Below the pieces are notes generated by a model, which worked only from the letters and a program-made list of their open reading frames with translations, ran no database searches and had not been told where the DNA came from. A program made the translations under genes and the position numbers. Below are positions 8,250 through 14,518 of a DNA stretch of 18,618 bases, in pieces. The DNA is taken from assembly GCA_002328745.1 (NCBI GenBank), contig DCVQ01000015.1, forward strand, positions 19,548 to 38,165. Reading direction: 5' to 3'. Position 1 is the first letter of the stretch, and each line of letters begins with the position of its first letter. The DNA comes from Actinobacteria bacterium UBA2184. Lineage in GTDB: Bacteria; Actinomycetota; Coriobacteriia; Anaerosomatales; Anaerosomataceae.

Positions 8250-8891
8250 GTGAAGGTAGCGAGCACGTCGGTTTCCCGTATGGCGCGCCGGGAGCGCAGG
8301 CGCGCGTCCCTCGCTTCGCGTCGCGCGGTCGCGTTCACGGTCGTGGCGGTCGTCGCGGCGCTCGTCGTAGGCGCCGGAGTCGTACCCCCCCGTGGCGCCT
8401 GGGCGCTGATCATCGGCGAGCTCGATGACGCGGTCATCGCGAGCAGCGATGAGCAGCGCCTCGATCGCGCCGAGGAGACCTCGAAGACCGCCGAGATCCG
8501 CGAGCCGTCCGGCATCGTCGCCATCGAAACCTCCTCGGCGACCACGCGCACCAAGACCGTCATCCCCGCTCCCCCGAAGCCGGCGACAGCGTCGTCGGGT
8601 GCCTCGACATCAGGCTGGAACTCCGCGTACGTCAGCTGGTACGGTCCAGGTTTCTACGGCAATACCATGGCAGGCGGCGGGACGCTCACACCCGACAGCA
8701 TGGTGGTGGCGCATCGCACGATGAGGTTCGGCACGAGGATCGAGTTCTCGTACAAGGGCCGCACGTGCATCGCGGTCGTGCAGGATCGCGGGCCGGTGTC
8801 CACGCGGTTCACCTTCGACCTCGGCCCTGGAACCGCCAAAGCGCTCGGCTTCTCGGGCGTCGGCACGGTCAAGTACCGGATACTCAACTAG
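8250..8891 (+). CDS. RlpA-like double-psi beta-barrel protein, membrane-anchored or secreted
   Basis: The product is 213 residues. The start is GTG 8250, with GGAGGA ending 4 nt upstream; an ATG at 8280 (residue 11) is a weaker alternative. After an Arg-rich N-terminus there is one hydrophobic segment (about 27-44), a signal peptide or anchor. A Ser/Thr/Ala/Pro-rich linker spans about 90-122. The C-terminal domain (127-213) carries the RlpA/double-psi beta-barrel pattern: SWYGPGFYGNTMAGGG, VVAHRTMRFGTRIEF, VVQDRGP (176-182) and FDLGPGTAKALGFSG, with D190 at the position of a conserved Asp. RlpA-type domains bind or cleave peptidoglycan, as in septal lytic transglycosylases. A role in wall remodelling outside the membrane is likely but not shown. 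There is no SPOR domain. Confidence 0.88.
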   Translation: MKVASTSVSRMARRERRRASLASRRAVAFTVVAVVAALVVGAGVVPPRGAWALIIGELDDAVIASSDEQRLDRAEETSKTAEIREPSGIVAIETSSATTRTKTVIPAPPKPATASSGASTSGWNSAYVSWYGPGFYGNTMAGGGTLTPDSMVVAHRTMRFGTRIEFSYKGRTCIAVVQDRGPVSTRFTFDLGPGTAKALGFSGVGTVKYRILN

Positions 8892-8924
8892 CCGCGGCAT
8901 CGCGCCGCAAGAACGATTCATGAC

Positions 8925-8953
8925 GTGGCGTCCCCGCCTGGCGGGGGCGCCAC
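8925..8953 (+). terminator. Strong hairpin terminator after the RlpA-like gene
   Basis: GTGGCG 8925-8930 pairs with CGCCAC 8948-8953. Inside it, CCCCG pairs with CGGGG, joined by a T-G pair, around a small loop. This long GC-rich hairpin lies 33 nt after the stop. It has no T-run, as is often seen in high-GC Gram-positives, so its efficiency is uncertain. Confidence 0.6.
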
Positions 8954-9029
8954 GCGGCATGTTCGGGTATCTTCAAGCCGGACCGATACGCTGCGGCGAT
9001 GTGGGCCTCGGAGACAGGGGAGCCTGAAG

Positions 9030-9509
9030 ATGCTCGAGATACACATCGCGCGTGTCACCGTGACGCCGGACCAGGTGCGGGTGCGCGGCGCGGTGGAAGG
9101 CGAGGGGGCCCCGCGTGATGCGGCCGACGTGATCATCGAGCGGGTTCGCGCGGTGTTGCCGGGTCTGCTGCAGCACCGCTGCTCGACGGGCGCCGAGCAC
9201 CCCTTCGAGGAGGAGCTTCCTTCCACCGAGGTCCCGCACCTGCTCGAGCACGTCGCGCTGGAGCTCATGGCCGAGGCAGGCTCTCCACGGCGTCTGCGCG
9301 GGACGACCCGCTGGTTGCGCCGTCCGGGTGGTCCGCACGCCTTCCGCATCAGCCTCGAGTACGACGATGACCTGGTCTGCCTCGGCGCGGTGAAGGAGGC
9401 GCCCCGCTTCGTGCGCTACATCCTCGAGGGCGGAGAGCGTCCGGCGCTGCGCGATGTCGTCGTCCGGCTCGCGGCGTTGCGTGCGGTCCCCGACGTGTCG
9501 GGGGACTGA
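9030..9509 (+). CDS. Stand-alone protein resembling the N-terminal domain of cyanophycin synthetase
   Basis: The product is 159 residues from ATG 9030. The upstream AGGGGAG at 9016-9022 can serve as ribosome binding site. The frame opens at 8925, but that part runs through the terminator hairpin. Residues 36-85 read IERVRAVLPGLLQHRCSTG followed by PHLLEHVALELMAEAG, and later FRISLEYDDDLVCLGA. This pattern (HRCS, then HLLEHVALEL with H70/E73/H74, then a beta strand ending in EY) is what I know from the N-terminal domain of cyanophycin synthetase, normally followed by ATP-grasp and Mur-ligase domains. Here the protein stops after the domain, and no cyanophycin enzyme lies in the window. HxxEH is an inverted zinc-protease-type motif. 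A hydrolytic, primer-forming site has been reported in that domain of some synthetases. Function here is unknown. The gene seems to be its own transcription unit. Confidence 0.7.
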   Translation: MLEIHIARVTVTPDQVRVRGAVEGEGAPRDAADVIIERVRAVLPGLLQHRCSTGAEHPFEEELPSTEVPHLLEHVALELMAEAGSPRRLRGTTRWLRRPGGPHAFRISLEYDDDLVCLGAVKEAPRFVRYILEGGERPALRDVVVRLAALRAVPDVSGD

Positions 9510-9546
9510 GAGGGTTCACGGAGCGGTTACGGCCGAACGCCCGTGA

Positions 9547-9576
9547 TTGACCCGCTCGAACCGGCGGTGCTAAGGT
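9547..9576 (+). promoter_or_regulatory. Promoter of the T-box leader and aminotransferase operon
   Basis: TTGACC at 9547-9552 and TAAGGT at 9571-9576 are separated by 18 nt, with a TG at 9568-9569 forming an extended -10. This is the best sigma-70-type promoter in the window. The start site would be near 9583, just before the T-box leader. Confidence 0.75.
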
Positions 9577-9582
9577 TGCCTG

Positions 9583-9815
9583 CAACCCGGCTCCGGCCGG
9601 ACGCATACGAGGTGGACGTGAGGGAAGAGGGCGTCATCAGCCCGGCCACCCCTCCGCAGATCCCCCGCCAGGACGGCTCCCGGGAGCCGAGGGAAGCGGG
9701 CGGCGATCCGGGCCGTTACCCCGGAGACGAGGTCCGGCGGGCGCATGCGAGCGCCGGACGAAGACAGGTGGTACCGCGAACGATCCTCGCCCTGTCGCGA
9801 GGGTCGTTTTTTGTT
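9583..9815 (+). promoter_or_regulatory. T-box riboswitch (transcription-attenuating leader)
   Basis: The diagnostic T-box sequence AGGTGGTACCGCG lies at 9766-9778, followed directly by an intrinsic terminator. Stem III is a perfect 8-bp helix just before it (GTCCGGCG 9732-9739 with CGCCGGAC 9752-9759). Stem I is probably GGCCG 9595-9599 with CGGCC 9643-9647, continued by GACGC 9600-9604 with GCGTC 9631-9635. Uncharged tRNA pairs its anticodon with a specifier codon in Stem I and its NCCA end with UGGN in the antiterminator, which allows read-through. The tetramer here is TGGT (9769-9772), implying a tRNA with discriminator base A. The 3' internal loop of Stem I holds ATC followed by A (9636-9639), a candidate isoleucine specifier. 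Stem I looks short and the specifier call is weak. The downstream genes are an aminotransferase and ddl. Confidence 0.92.
9779..9815 (+). terminator. Intrinsic terminator of the T-box leader
   Basis: AACGATCCTCGC at 9779-9790 pairs with GCGAGGGTCGTT at 9797-9808 (one T-G pair), loop CCTGTC, followed by the T-run TTTTTTGTTT. It overlaps the end of the T-box sequence region, as expected for mutually exclusive antiterminator and terminator forms. Confidence 0.93.
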
Positions 9816-9847
9816 TCCCGGCAACGGGCGGGGGCGAGGAGCCAGAC

Positions 9848-11128
9848 ATGGGTACCGCGAGAGTCGTGTTCGACAAGTGGCGTGACCGCTACGCGCAGCG
9901 GATGGCCGACGTGCGCTCGAGCGCCGTCCGCGACCTGTTCGCCGCCGCGACGCGGCCCGATATGATCTCGTTCTCGGGCGGTATGCCCGAGATCAGGCGC
10001 GTCCCCAACGACGCCGTGATCGCGGCCGCCACCGCGGCCCTCCGCGAGACCGGCCTCGAGGCGCTGCAGTACGGCTCCTCGGAAGGCCGTCCGCAGGTGC
10101 GCTCGGTCGTCGTGGACCTCATGGCCGAGGTGGGCGTGCGCGTGAAGCTCGATGACATCGTGATCACGGCCGGCGCGCAGCAGGCGCTCGATCTGGTCGC
10201 GAAGATCTTCATCGACCCGGGCGACACCATCATCTGCGAGGGGCCCACGTACCTCGGGGCGCTGCAGGCGTTCTCGGCGTACCAGCCGAACGTGGTGTGC
10301 GTGCCGATGGACGAGAACGGCATGCGGATGGACCTGCTGGCCGCCGAACTCGAGCGGCTTGGTCCGCGCGGCGCCAAGTTCATCTACACCATCCCGAACT
10401 TCCAGAACCCCGCAGGCGTGACGCTCACGCCACCCCGCCGTCGCGAGCTGCTCGAACTTGCGCGCGCCTACGACATCCCCGTGATCGAAGACGACCCCTA
10501 CGGCCGCTTGCGCTTCGAGGGCGGGCACGCCCTGCCGCTGCGCGCGCTCGACGACGAGGTCATCTACCTCGGCACGTTCTCGAAGATCTTCGCGCCGGGC
10601 CTGCGTCTCGGCTGGGTGATCGCGCCGCGGCCGATCCTCGCGCGGTTCCTGCTCGCCAAGCAGGCCGCCGACCTGTGCGGCAGCGCGTACGCGCAGACGA
10701 CCGCCGAGCGGTACTTCGCCGACCCGCGGTGGCGCAAGACGCTCCAGGACCTCACGCGCGCCTACGGAGAGCGACGCGACGCGATGATCGAGTCGCTCGC
10801 CGAGCACTTCCCGGCCGAGGCGCGCTGGACCGTGCCTGCGGGCGGGTTCTTCGTCTGGGTCGAGATGCCGTCCTTCCTCGACTGCAAGAGCATCCTCGCC
10901 GAGGCCGTCGAGCGGGGCGTGACGTACGTGCCGGGCGATGCGTTCTACCCGGACGGCCGCGGCCGCAACTGCATGCGTCTTGCCTTCTGCTACGTGGAGC
11001 CCGAGAAGATCCACGAGGGGATCCGGCGACTCGCAGAGGTGCTGGAGGACCGGCTGGAGCTCTACCGGGCGTTCCAGGCGGCGGGAGTCCTGCCCGGCGC
11101 GTCCGATCCCGTGAGCGAGAGGGGCTGA
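9848..11128 (+). CDS. PLP-dependent class I/II aminotransferase (2-aminoadipate/aromatic/branched-chain type)
   Basis: The product is 426 residues from ATG 9848, with GAGGAG 6 nt upstream. It is a fold-type I aminotransferase related to LysN and to the catalytic half of MocR regulators; no DNA-binding domain is present. Visible features are SFSGGMPE (41-48), LQYGSSEGRP (73-82), ITAGAQQALDL (106-116), TIPNFQNPAGVTL (181-193), IEDDPYG with D215 facing the PLP ring nitrogen, the PLP lysine K246 in GTFSKIFAPGLRLGW, and the carboxylate-binding arginine R377 in NCMRLAF. Such enzymes transfer amino groups between 2-oxoglutarate and aromatic, branched-chain or 2-aminoadipate substrates. The substrate here is not fixed by sequence. 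Control by the T-box implies that its product or substrate is the amino acid sensed by the leader. ddl follows after 4 nt. Confidence 0.92.
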   Translation: MGTARVVFDKWRDRYAQRMADVRSSAVRDLFAAATRPDMISFSGGMPEIRRVPNDAVIAAATAALRETGLEALQYGSSEGRPQVRSVVVDLMAEVGVRVKLDDIVITAGAQQALDLVAKIFIDPGDTIICEGPTYLGALQAFSAYQPNVVCVPMDENGMRMDLLAAELERLGPRGAKFIYTIPNFQNPAGVTLTPPRRRELLELARAYDIPVIEDDPYGRLRFEGGHALPLRALDDEVIYLGTFSKIFAPGLRLGWVIAPRPILARFLLAKQAADLCGSAYAQTTAERYFADPRWRKTLQDLTRAYGERRDAMIESLAEHFPAEARWTVPAGGFFVWVEMPSFLDCKSILAEAVERGVTYVPGDAFYPDGRGRNCMRLAFCYVEPEKIHEGIRRLAEVLEDRLELYRAFQAAGVLPGASDPVSERG

Positions 11129-11132
11129 TCGC

Positions 11133-12083
11133 ATGAACGAGAAGATCGCGGTGCTGATGGGTGGGAAGTCGCTCGAGCGCGAGGTGTCGCTCAGGAGCGG
11201 GGAGCGGGTGTGCGACGCGCTCGCCGAGCAGGGCTACAAGGTGCTGCCGCTCGACGTGACCGCCGACCTGGTGGAGACCCTGAGAAGCGAGCGCCCCGAC
11301 GCCGTCTACATAGCGCTTCACGGCAAGTACGGCGAGGACGGCACCGTGCAGGAGCTGCTGGAGTTCCTCGGCATCCCGTACACGGGCCCCGGCGTGGCCG
11401 CCTCGGCCATCGCCTGGGACAAGGCCATCTCCAAGCGGCTGCTCGTGCGCGAGAGCGTGCCGACTCCCGCCTGGGCGACGTTCACGGCCGACGCCTTCAA
11501 AGAGATGGGCGCCGCCACAGCGCTCGACCGGGTGCCCGAGGTCGTCGGCGGTTTCCCGGTCGTCGTGAAGCCTGCCAAGCAGGGATCCGCGCTCGGCCTC
11601 ACAAAGGTCGACGACGCGGCGGCGCTTCCCGAGGCGCTGCTCACCGCGCTCTCGTACGGCGACTCGGCCATCGTCGAGCGCTGGATCGACGGCGTCGAGA
11701 TCGCCGTCTCCGTCCTCGACGGCCCGGACGGGCCCCGCGTGCTACCGCCCGTGGAGATGGTGCCGAAGTCGGGCCTGTTCGACTTCTCGGCCATGTACAC
11801 GGCCGGCGAGACCGACTACTACGTGCCGGCCCGACTGACGCCGGAGGCGGCTGCCGCCGTGGGCGAGCTCGCCGTCCGCGTGCACGCGCTGCTCGGGTGC
11901 CGCCATGTCAGCCGCGTGGACATGGTCGTGGCCGCCGATGGGACGCCGTACGTCCTCGAGGTGAACACGTCGCCCGGCATGACAGAGACCTCGCTGCTCC
12001 CCATGGCCGCGGAGGCGGTGGGAATCGGATTCCAGGAGCTGGTAGGGCATCTGGTACGCTCTGCACTGGACGCCGGCGAGTGA
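11133..12083 (+). CDS. ddl: D-alanine--D-alanine ligase
   Basis: This cytoplasmic ATP-grasp ligase joins two D-Ala for peptidoglycan precursors. The 316-residue length is normal. Visible signatures are AVLMGGKSLEREVSLRSG (6-23) with E15, ALHGKYGEDGTVQ (61-73), the following GIPYTGPGVAASAIAWDK, the ATP-grasp VVVKPAKQGSALGL (143-156), RVDMVV (261-266) and LEVNTSPGMTETSLLP (275-290) with metal-binding E277 and N279. The omega loop reads FDFSAMY (216-222). Y222 corresponds to the tyrosine associated with D-Ala-D-Ala rather than D-Ala-D-Lac specificity, while the usual preceding lysine is methionine. The start ATG 11133 has GAGAGGGG upstream. It lies 4 nt after the aminotransferase gene with no terminator between, so it probably shares the T-box-controlled transcript. 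Confidence 0.96.
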   Translation: MNEKIAVLMGGKSLEREVSLRSGERVCDALAEQGYKVLPLDVTADLVETLRSERPDAVYIALHGKYGEDGTVQELLEFLGIPYTGPGVAASAIAWDKAISKRLLVRESVPTPAWATFTADAFKEMGAATALDRVPEVVGGFPVVVKPAKQGSALGLTKVDDAAALPEALLTALSYGDSAIVERWIDGVEIAVSVLDGPDGPRVLPPVEMVPKSGLFDFSAMYTAGETDYYVPARLTPEAAAAVGELAVRVHALLGCRHVSRVDMVVAADGTPYVLEVNTSPGMTETSLLPMAAEAVGIGFQELVGHLVRSALDAGE

Positions 12084-12153
12084 TTGGGTACATACACCAG
12101 TGCCATCTGGCGTTCTGAAACTGTCCGCGCACGATCTCGGAGGTGGGTTGCCG

Positions 12154-12606
12154 ATGTATGACTACCGCAGAGGTGAGGGTTACCTTGCCGCGTTCGTTCT
12201 CGGCGGCGCCGTCGGCGCCGTGCTCGGGCTGCTGTTCTCGCCGCGCTCCGGCCGCGAGAACCGCGAGTTCGTGGCGGCCAAGGCGCAGGAGTACTGGGGC
12301 GAGGGCAAGCAGTTCTACGAGACGAGCCGCGTGAAGGTCGCCGACGAGGCGGCCGAACTGCGCGTGAAGATCGACTCGGCGCGCGACCGCCTGCGCGAGC
12401 AGGTGGACACGGTCTCCAGGTCGGCCAAGGGCAAGGTGCATGAGATGGCGCCCGCGGCCAAGGAGACGGTCATCAAGGTCGGCGAGTCCGTGAAGAACGG
12501 CATCGACTCCGCCGAGGCGAAAGCCCAGGCGGTCCTCGACAAGCTCTCCGACAAGACGGCGCCCTCCGACGAGCTGCCGCTCGGCGGAGACCTCGCCACC
12601 GAGTAG
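12154..12606 (+). CDS. YtxH domain protein (small membrane-anchored, coiled-coil)
   Basis: The product is 150 residues. ATG 12154 is chosen because GGAGGTG lies 8 nt upstream (12139-12145); the frame opens at 12100 without a good site. Residues 10-28 are a glycine-rich membrane segment leading into GLLFSPRSGRENR (25-37), the YtxH signature. The rest is charged, Ala-rich and helical (about 38-130), likely a coiled coil or amphipathic helices. YtxH proteins are linked with general stress responses in Bacillus, but their molecular function is not known. The gene lies 70 nt after ddl and 82 nt before the PRC-barrel gene. Confidence 0.85.
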   Translation: MYDYRRGEGYLAAFVLGGAVGAVLGLLFSPRSGRENREFVAAKAQEYWGEGKQFYETSRVKVADEAAELRVKIDSARDRLREQVDTVSRSAKGKVHEMAPAAKETVIKVGESVKNGIDSAEAKAQAVLDKLSDKTAPSDELPLGGDLATE

Positions 12607-12630
12607 GATCGGCGCAACACGCGGTATGAT

Positions 12631-12659
12631 GAGGACCGGCCACCAGGTGGCCGGTCCTC
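12631..12659 (+). terminator. Perfect 14-bp inverted repeat between the YtxH and PRC-barrel genes
   Basis: GAGGACCGGCCACC (12631-12644) and GGTGGCCGGTCCTC (12646-12659) are perfect complements around one base, so about 12 bp pair with a 5-nt loop. It lies 24 nt after the YtxH stop. The downstream bases TCCTATGAC are not a T-run. A TATGAT at 12625-12630 directly abuts the repeat, so it could also be the 5' end of a new transcript or a protein-binding palindrome. Confidence 0.5.
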
Positions 12660-12688
12660 TCCTATGACGGTTCGGACAGGGTGACGCG

Positions 12689-13378
12689 ATGCCAACGATA
12701 CGAACTCTCGACGGACAGCGGGTCACCGGCTCGGAGGGCCGCTCGCTCGGCCGCGTCAGCGCGACCGTCTTCCATCCCTCGGAGCCCCGCGTCGTCGGGC
12801 TGCAGATCGACCCCGATCCGCTGCTGTGGGTCATCAAGCGACGGGCGCGGTTCGCGCCGCTTGCGGGCACGACCTTCGCGGGGGATGGCACGGTCTGCAT
12901 CGCCACGCCGAAGGTCCCCTTGGACGAGAAGGGCGAGCGCACGATCGGCGCGAGCTGGTTCGACACCGTGGTGTGGGTTCGCATGCCGGTGGTCTCCGCC
13001 GAGGGCGAGAGCGTGGGGACCGTTCGCGACGTGGTGTTCGATGCGTCCACCGGTGCCGTGACGCGGCTGCAGCTGAGCACGGGCGCGGTGGGTGACGCGG
13101 CGATCGGCAGATTCGAGGTCGACGGCGAGTTCGTGCGCGGCTTCGACGGGGAGTCGGTGGTCGTGGAGCCCGGCTACCGCGACATGGACGCGAGCGGCGG
13201 CCTGGCGAAGGCGGCCGCCGGCGCGGTGGTGGGCATCACCGAGCGCGGCAAGCAGGTTGCGAGCGGGCTCGCCGAGGTCGGGTCGGCAGCCGCCGGCGCG
13301 GTCCGGAGGTCGTTCAAGCACGGTGCCGGCCGGCGTGCGATGAACGCTCTCAAGAAGATGATGTCGGACGACGAGTAG
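12689..13378 (+). CDS. PRC-barrel domain protein (two barrel units)
   Basis: The product is 229 residues. Residues about 8-88 (GSEGRSLGRVSATVFHPSEP, then VVGLQIDPDP) and about 93-165 (MPVVSAEGESVGTVRDVVFD, then AVTRLQLSTG) each show the PRC-barrel pattern, a glycine turn followed by a short hairpin. PRC barrels occur in photosynthetic reaction centre H subunits, RimM and many stress or envelope proteins, where they mediate binding. The C-terminal part (170-229) is Ala/Gly-rich then basic (RRSFKHGAGRRAMNALKKM), a possible membrane-surface or nucleic-acid contact. The start ATG 12689 has only a weak site, CAGGGTGA. It begins a tight run of four genes ending at 15646. Exact function is unknown. 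Confidence 0.8.
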   Translation: MPTIRTLDGQRVTGSEGRSLGRVSATVFHPSEPRVVGLQIDPDPLLWVIKRRARFAPLAGTTFAGDGTVCIATPKVPLDEKGERTIGASWFDTVVWVRMPVVSAEGESVGTVRDVVFDASTGAVTRLQLSTGAVGDAAIGRFEVDGEFVRGFDGESVVVEPGYRDMDASGGLAKAAAGAVVGITERGKQVASGLAEVGSAAAGAVRRSFKHGAGRRAMNALKKMMSDDE

Positions 13379-13384
13379 GATCGC

Positions 13385-14029
13385 ATGGGGCGCAAGTTCA
13401 TAGGCCTGAGCGTCGTCGATCGGGAGCTCCTCCCGAGGGGCTGCGGCGACTGCGTCTTCTGGGAGACCGCGGGGCAGCTGCCGCGCCGGTGCCCGGCGCG
13501 GTCGGATGAGGCCGAGTCGGGAGCCTGGATCAGGCGGGTCTCCACCGAGTGGGGCGAATGCGGGCGCGTCGTGATGAGCGACGGCGAGGTGCTCGGCTTC
13601 ATCAAGTACGCGCCGCCGTGGTACCTGCCGCAGTCGCTGCACATGCCGTCCGGCCCGCCGGACCCCGATGTCGTGCTCATCACGTGCCTCCACCTGTCCG
13701 ATGACGCCCGACAGACCGGCGTCGGCGGCGTGCTGCTGCGCGCGGCGCTCCGTGACCTGGTGGGTCGCGGGGAGCGTTCGGTGCAGGCGTACGCCACGAC
13801 GAGCCGTGACGATTTCACGGCATCGCCGATGGTCGGCATCGACTTCCTGCTGCGCCACGGCTTCACGGTGCATCGCCCGCATCCCGAGGTGCCGCTCCTG
13901 AGGCTCGACCTGAAGTCGCTCGTGTCCTGGACGGAGAACCTGGAGTCGGTCCTCGACTCGCTGAGGTTGCCGCTGCGCGTGCCGAATCATGCGCCCGCGA
14001 CGCTCTCCGTGCGCAGGGGCGAGCGGTGA
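13385..14029 (+). CDS. GNAT family N-acetyltransferase with N-terminal cysteine cluster
   Basis: The product is 214 residues. The acetyl-CoA binding motif is seen in RQTGVGGVLLRAAL (109-122, R-x-x-G-x-G), preceded by the beta strand VLITCLHLSDDA. The later FLLRHGFTVHRPHPEVPLLRLDL fits the end of a GNAT fold. An N-terminal GCGDCVFWE (19-27) with C20, C23 and C36 resembles a cysteine-containing lead-in seen in some actinobacterial GNAT proteins, perhaps a metal site. The substrate is unknown. It starts 6 nt after the PRC-barrel gene and overlaps the next gene by 4 nt (GTGA), so it is part of a coupled operon. Confidence 0.85.
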   Translation: MGRKFIGLSVVDRELLPRGCGDCVFWETAGQLPRRCPARSDEAESGAWIRRVSTEWGECGRVVMSDGEVLGFIKYAPPWYLPQSLHMPSGPPDPDVVLITCLHLSDDARQTGVGGVLLRAALRDLVGRGERSVQAYATTSRDDFTASPMVGIDFLLRHGFTVHRPHPEVPLLRLDLKSLVSWTENLESVLDSLRLPLRVPNHAPATLSVRRGER

Positions 14030-14514
14030 GTCACGAGCCCGTGCACGTCGAGGCTTCCGCCGAGCGCGTCCGCGCGTTTCTCGCCGCCCACGGGCTCGAG
14101 GGCGGCATCGTGCGGTTCGGGCAGTCCACACGCACGGCGGCCCTGGCGGCCGAGGCCATGGGCTGCGATCTCGGCCAGATCGCGAAGTCGCTCGTGTTCG
14201 TGGTGGATGGCGAGCCGGCCGTCGTGCTCGTCGCGGGCGACCGCAAGGGCGACGCGGCGGCGATCGCCCGGGAGATGGGCGGCCGCAAAGCGCGCTTCGC
14301 GGACGAGGAGACCGTGCTGGCCGCGACGGGGTATCCCGCGGGCGCGGTCTCGCCGTTCGATCTCCCCGGCTCCGTGACGGTGCTGGTCGACGACAGCCTC
14401 GCGCGTTTCGAGACGGTATACCCGGCCGCCGGCACCGCCGAGTCGGTGGTGGCCATCGCGCCGCCGGTGCTCGTCGAACTCACCTCTGGACGTTTCGCGC
14501 CGGTGGCCCGATAG
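14026..14514 (+). CDS. YbaK/ProX-type aminoacyl-tRNA deacylase domain protein
   Basis: The product is 162 residues. The start is a GTG whose last three bases form the upstream stop (GTGA), implying translational coupling. Family features are RTAALAAEAMGCDLGQIAKSLVF with K54, VVLVAGDRKGD (66-76), the ATGYPAGAVSPF region (100-111) and TVLVDDSL (118-125). The YbaK family trans-edits mischarged tRNAs, for example Cys- or Ala-tRNA-Pro, and works as a free-standing proofreading domain. The exact tRNA and amino acid are not determinable here. Confidence 0.92.
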   Translation: MSHEPVHVEASAERVRAFLAAHGLEGGIVRFGQSTRTAALAAEAMGCDLGQIAKSLVFVVDGEPAVVLVAGDRKGDAAAIAREMGGRKARFADEETVLAATGYPAGAVSPFDLPGSVTVLVDDSLARFETVYPAAGTAESVVAIAPPVLVELTSGRFAPVAR

Positions 14515-14518
14515 TCTG

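Noticed and set aside
12662..14131. A 489-codon minus-strand open frame opposite the PRC-barrel and GNAT genes.
   Set aside because: It has Arg/His-rich shadow composition, and the plus strand carries tightly coupled recognisable genes.
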